NCBI GenBank assembly: GCA_001803875.1
Contig: MHEO01000029.1
Span: forward strand, 14,198-22,710
From: Nitrospirae bacterium RIFCSPHIGHO2_01_FULL_66_17
GTDB lineage: Bacteria > Nitrospirota > Nitrospiria > 2-01-FULL-66-17
Reading direction: 5' to 3'
DNA: 8,513 bases
Under the pieces are notes generated by a model. It saw nothing but the letters and a program-made list of their open reading frames with translations. It searched no databases and had not been told where the DNA came from. The position numbers were made by a program, and so were the translations under genes. Positions 5,988 to 8,513 of the stretch are shown piece after piece. Each line of letters starts with the position of its first letter. Within the stretch, counting starts at the first letter, position 1.

Positions 5988-7390
5988 TCGCCGACCACTT
6001 TCGATCCCGTTCCGACGGCCGTCCTGAGGGTGTCGGCCAGTTCCTCGGCCACCCCGGAGATCACGCCGAAGTCCTCGCCCTCCACCATCACCCGGACCAG
6101 CGGCTCGGTGCCCGAGTACCGAACGAGGATTCTGCCCTGGGGCCCCAGCCGGCGCTCGAGCCCCGACAGGGTCGCGGCGTAGCCGGGGATCGTCTCCAGG
6201 TTGCGGCGGTCGACGACCCGCACGTTGACGAGCACCTGGGGGAGGACGGTCATGCACGAGACGAGGTCGGACAGGCGCTTGCCCGTCCGCTCCATGATCG
6301 CGAGCACCTGCAGCGCCGTGATCAGGCCGTCGCCCGTGGTGTTGTAATCGAGAAAGATGACGTGCCCGGACTGCTCGCCGCCGAACACGAAGCCGTCTTT
6401 GAGCATCCGTTCGAGCACGTACCGGTCGCCGACCGCGGTCCGCGCCAGCGAGATCCCCGCCTGCCGGAGCGCCAACTCCAGCCCCAGATTGCTCATCACG
6501 GTGGCGACGACGGTGTGACCCGCCAGCCGCCCGAGCCGTTCGAGCTCCTGGGCGCAGAGCGCGAGGATCTGGTCGCCGTGCACGACCTTGCCGTGCCCGT
6601 CGCAGAAGACCACGCGGTCGGCGTCGCCGTCGTGCGCGATCCCCAGGTCGGCGTGGTGGGTGAGCACCGCCTTCTGCAGCCCCTCGGGGTGCAACGCCCC
6701 GCAGTGCTGGTTGATGTTGGTCCCGTTGGGCCGGTCGGCCAGGGTGATGACTTCGGCGCCCAACTCGCGCAGCACCATCGGCGTGACCTTGTACGCGGCG
6801 CCGTTGGCGGTGTCGACGACGATCTTGAGGCCGTCGAACTGCATTCCCTTCGGCAGCGTGTTCTTAGCGAACTCGATGTACCGGCCATCGGCGTCGTCGA
6901 TCCGGAACGCCTTGCCGATGTCGCGGGCGGTCGGCCGCTCACGATCGAGCGCGCCCGAAAAGATCAACTCCTCGATGTTCCGCTCGATCTCGTCGGGGAG
7001 CTTAAGGCCGTCGTGCGAGAAAAACTTGATGCCGTTGTCTTCGAACGGGTTGTGGGAGGCGGAGATGACGACGCCGGCGTCGGCGCGCAGGCTTTTGGTG
7101 AGGAACGCGATGGCGGGGGTGGGCATCGGCCCCACGAGCAGCACGTCCACCCCCATGGAACAGATCCCGGCGGTCAGGGCGCTCTCGATCATGTACCCCG
7201 ACAGCCGCGTGTCCTTGCCGATGACGAAGCGGTGGTGGCCGGCCTTGTGCTTTTTAAAGAGGTAGGCCGCGGCACGCCCCAGCTTCATGGCGGTCTCGGC
7301 CGTCACCGGCTCGATGTTCGCCGTGCCTCGAACCCCGTCGGTGCCGAATAAGCGGCGCTCCATGGTGTGCCCCGGCGGAACGTCACCCAT
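5984..7390 (-). CDS. glmM: Phosphoglucosamine mutase
   Basis: GlmM converts glucosamine-6-phosphate to glucosamine-1-phosphate in the cytoplasm, the step before GlmU on the way to UDP-GlcNAc for peptidoglycan and LPS. Numbering from the inner Met (7363, 459 aa), the sequence opens with RLFGTDGVRG and holds the four alpha-D-phosphohexomutase motifs. These are the phosphoserine loop VISASHNP (Ser103), the Mg-binding loop DGDADR (Asp245, 247, 249), the sugar-specificity loop GGEQSGH (328-334) and the phosphate-binding loop RYSGTEP (415-421). Length is normal. The ATG at 7390 adds nine residues and has GGAG nine bases upstream; ATG 7363 matches the usual family N-terminus and follows CCGGGG. I give the longer form, with the start uncertain. 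The frame lies 23 bp after the EamA gene, and its TGA overlaps the cytochrome ATG, so all three are probably co-transcribed. Confidence 0.95.
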   Translation of the reverse strand: MGDVPPGHTMERRLFGTDGVRGTANIEPVTAETAMKLGRAAAYLFKKHKAGHHRFVIGKDTRLSGYMIESALTAGICSMGVDVLLVGPMPTPAIAFLTKSLRADAGVVISASHNPFEDNGIKFFSHDGLKLPDEIERNIEELIFSGALDRERPTARDIGKAFRIDDADGRYIEFAKNTLPKGMQFDGLKIVVDTANGAAYKVTPMVLRELGAEVITLADRPNGTNINQHCGALHPEGLQKAVLTHHADLGIAHDGDADRVVFCDGHGKVVHGDQILALCAQELERLGRLAGHTVVATVMSNLGLELALRQAGISLARTAVGDRYVLERMLKDGFVFGGEQSGHVIFLDYNTTGDGLITALQVLAIMERTGKRLSDLVSCMTVLPQVLVNVRVVDRRNLETIPGYAATLSGLERRLGPQGRILVRYSGTEPLVRVMVEGEDFGVISGVAEELADTLRTAVGTGSKVVGE

Positions 7391-7413
7391 CTTAGCAGGC
7401 TCCCCCCCCCTTT
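7391..7413 (-). promoter_or_regulatory. EamA-glmM spacer with G9 tract and ribosome binding site
   Basis: Reading the minus strand, the 23-bp gap between the EamA gene stop and the first glmM ATG is AAA, nine G, AG, then CCTGCTAAG. The GGAG lies nine bases before ATG 7390 and is the best Shine-Dalgarno candidate for glmM. The run of nine G (7402-7410) is a homopolymer prone to slippage or sequencing error, but it lies outside both coding frames. Confidence 0.5.
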
Positions 7414-8313
7414 TCAACCGACGCCCAGCGCGGTCGCGCCGGCCAGCGTGAGCGCGACCCCGCTCCACTCGCGCCGGCTGAGGGTCTCGTGGAGGCGCCG
7501 CCGGGCGATCGCGATCGTGACGAGCGGGTACGCGGAGGCGATCGGCGCCACGACGGTGGCCGGTGCTGCGTAGAGCGCGAACCCGTACGCAAAGAAGGCG
7601 GTGAGATCGAGCAGCGCGGCCGGCACGACGCAGCCCCACAGCGACCGGTCCCCCAGGCCGGAGTCGGATGGGAGGCGGGCCGCGCCCCGCCACGCGAACC
7701 AGACGAGGAGCACGAGCAGAATCTCGGCCCGGACGAGGGCGATCGGCGAAAATCCCCCCGCCGATTTGATCGCCGGGAGGAGCAGCGCGGTCCCGGAGCC
7801 CCACGCGAGCAGCGTGACCACGCCCGCCAGCGCGCCGCGCCGCCGGTCGGCGGCGCCCAGGGTGCGCACGGCGCCGAAGTCGGTCAAGAGGAGGGCCAAC
7901 CCCGCCAGGGTCAACGCGACCCCCGCGAGTCGGGGCATCGACGGATGCTCGCCGAAGAGCATGATGCCGGCCGTGACGGGGATGAGCGCGCCCGCGCTGC
8001 TGATCGGACTGACGATCGAAATCGCCCCGACGCGGAGGCCGTGAAAGAAGGCGAGGTACCCCACCGCGAACGAGGCGGAGGCGAGCGTGATCCACGCGAG
8101 CGAGGCCGGGTCGGGCAGGGGCGGACGGACGACGAGCCAGGCGACGACGAGCACGGGAACGCCGACGGCCTGGAGGGCGAGCAGGGTTCGGGCTTCCCCG
8201 ATCCGCCGGGTCACGTGGGCCGCGAGGTAATCGGCGGTTCCCCAGGTCACGCAGGTCGTGACGGCGGCGGCGAGGCCGAGTGTCATCGGGTCCGGCATCG
8301 TGGGATCCGGCAT
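7414..8313 (-). CDS. EamA/DMT-family transporter (two EamA domains)
   Basis: This 299-residue, very hydrophobic protein has about ten transmembrane helices made of two homologous EamA halves (about 11-145 and 158-298). The repeat is visible in each half's end: HGLRVGAISIVSPISSAGAL then GEHPSMPRLAGVALTLAGLALL, against YAAPATVVAPIASAYPLV then HETLSRREWSGVALTLAGATAL. It belongs to the drug/metabolite transporter superfamily, whose members move amino acids, nucleotides, sugars or metabolite intermediates across the inner membrane. The substrate cannot be inferred. Three in-frame ATGs (8313, 8298, 8286) lie in a 15-bp tandem repeat and none has a clear ribosome site, so the start is uncertain by up to nine residues. 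It is first in the apparent EamA-glmM-cytochrome unit and follows repeat copy 2 by 45 bp. Confidence 0.9.
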   Translation of the reverse strand: MPDPTMPDPMTLGLAAAVTTCVTWGTADYLAAHVTRRIGEARTLLALQAVGVPVLVVAWLVVRPPLPDPASLAWITLASASFAVGYLAFFHGLRVGAISIVSPISSAGALIPVTAGIMLFGEHPSMPRLAGVALTLAGLALLLTDFGAVRTLGAADRRRGALAGVVTLLAWGSGTALLLPAIKSAGGFSPIALVRAEILLVLLVWFAWRGAARLPSDSGLGDRSLWGCVVPAALLDLTAFFAYGFALYAAPATVVAPIASAYPLVTIAIARRRLHETLSRREWSGVALTLAGATALGVG

Positions 8314-8316
8314 CGT
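8287..8316 (-). repeat. 15-bp tandem repeat duplicating the EamA start codon
   Basis: On the minus strand ACGATGCCGGATCCC (8316-8302) is followed directly by ACGATGCCGGACCCG (8301-8287), 13 of 15 identical, then ATG. The protein therefore begins MPDPTMPDPM. Each unit supplies a possible initiation codon. Confidence 0.7.
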
Positions 8317-8358
8317 GGCGTCGCGGCCGCTAGGAGGTTGTGCGCGTCATCGACCATT

Positions 8359-8483
8359 GGAGCCTGTTCAGGAATGGTCAGATGCCAGGCGGAGTGAGGA
8401 ATCCCCCCGGAGCGTACTGAGTCGTACGTGAGGAGGGATTCCGAAGCGACAACGCCGCAGATGGCCATTCATGGACAGGCTCC
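8359..8483 (+). repeat. Palindromic structured repeat, copy 2 (125 bp)
   Basis: This is the same element as copy 1 in the same orientation. It has ends GGAGCCTGT (8359-8367) and ACAGGCTCC (8475-8483), and outer arms 8359-8385 and 8457-8483 matching at 22 of 27. The middle stem pairs GGAATCCC (8398-8405) with GGGATTCC (8435-8442), then a C-A mismatch, then CC with GG. The apical stem is CGTAC (8413-8417) with GTACG (8424-8428). The middle stem sequence is unlike copy 1 but pairs equally well. It lies 45 bp upstream of the EamA start codon, near the right edge of the window. Confidence 0.9.
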
Positions 8484-8513
8484 TAGCCGCGGGAGAGGCC
8501 GCACGCCCTGGCC
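8484..8513. other. Unassigned right edge
   Basis: Thirty bases remain beyond the repeat. One minus-strand frame runs in from the edge and stops at TAG (8485-8483), immediately against the repeat end. It could be the tail of an upstream gene, but nine codons cannot support a call. Confidence 0.3.

Noticed and set aside
7391..8095. Extension of the glmM frame upstream into the EamA gene
   Set aside because: The extra 235 codons are a shadow of the EamA gene; the family N-terminus RLFGTDGVRG begins right after the inner starts.
8332..8419. Plus-strand AGGAGG (8332-8337) followed by GTG 8340 and a 26-codon frame into repeat copy 2
   Set aside because: The Shine-Dalgarno to start spacing is only two bases, and the frame is made mostly of repeat sequence.
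8283..8468. Short minus-strand frame across repeat copy 2, with a similar frame across copy 1
   Set aside because: The peptide similarity between the two frames comes from the repeat DNA itself; both run through palindrome arms with no coding signs.

Overview
The window is GC-rich Gram-negative bacterial chromosome. The evidence is a lipoprotein-type lytic transglycosylase, a secreted multihaem c-type cytochrome and a G/C-biased third codon position that opens long shadow frames on both strands. The gene types would suit an environmental lineage such as NC10/Methylomirabilota or Nitrospirota. That placement is a guess, because nothing here is taxonomically decisive. No rRNA, tRNA, CRISPR array or intact transposase gene was seen.

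Layout. Left (plus strand): the 3' end of a SemiSWEET sugar transporter (2-223) is followed by about 420 bp without a convincing gene. That stretch holds short GC-rich direct repeats that look like a REP/RAYT remnant, then a possible sigma70-type promoter. An MltD-like lipoprotein lytic transglycosylase with three LysM domains follows (647-2371). It converges on everything else, because all remaining genes are on the minus strand. Reading the minus strand from the right edge: a 125-bp palindromic repeat (8359-8483), an EamA-family transporter (8313-7414), phosphoglucosamine mutase GlmM (7390 or 7363 to 5984), a tetrahaem cytochrome c whose ATG overlaps the glmM stop as ATGA (5987-5232), a second 126-bp copy of the palindromic repeat (5222-5097), and full-length ComEC/Rec2 (5064-2428).

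How the parts fit. EamA, GlmM and the cytochrome are tightly spaced (23 bp, then a 4-bp overlap) and probably form one transcription unit with translational coupling at its end. GlmM makes glucosamine-1-phosphate for peptidoglycan and LPS precursors, and the transglycosylase remodels finished peptidoglycan. The link from GlmM to a periplasmic cytochrome is not obvious. ComEC is the inner-membrane DNA-uptake channel and appears alone.

The most interesting signal is non-coding. The two palindromic repeats have nearly identical ends and apical stem-loops, but the stem between them differs in sequence while pairing is kept by at least five compensated base-pair changes. Both copies lie in the same orientation, 32-45 bp upstream of a minus-strand start codon. 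They look like a dispersed structured element under selection for its fold rather than its sequence.
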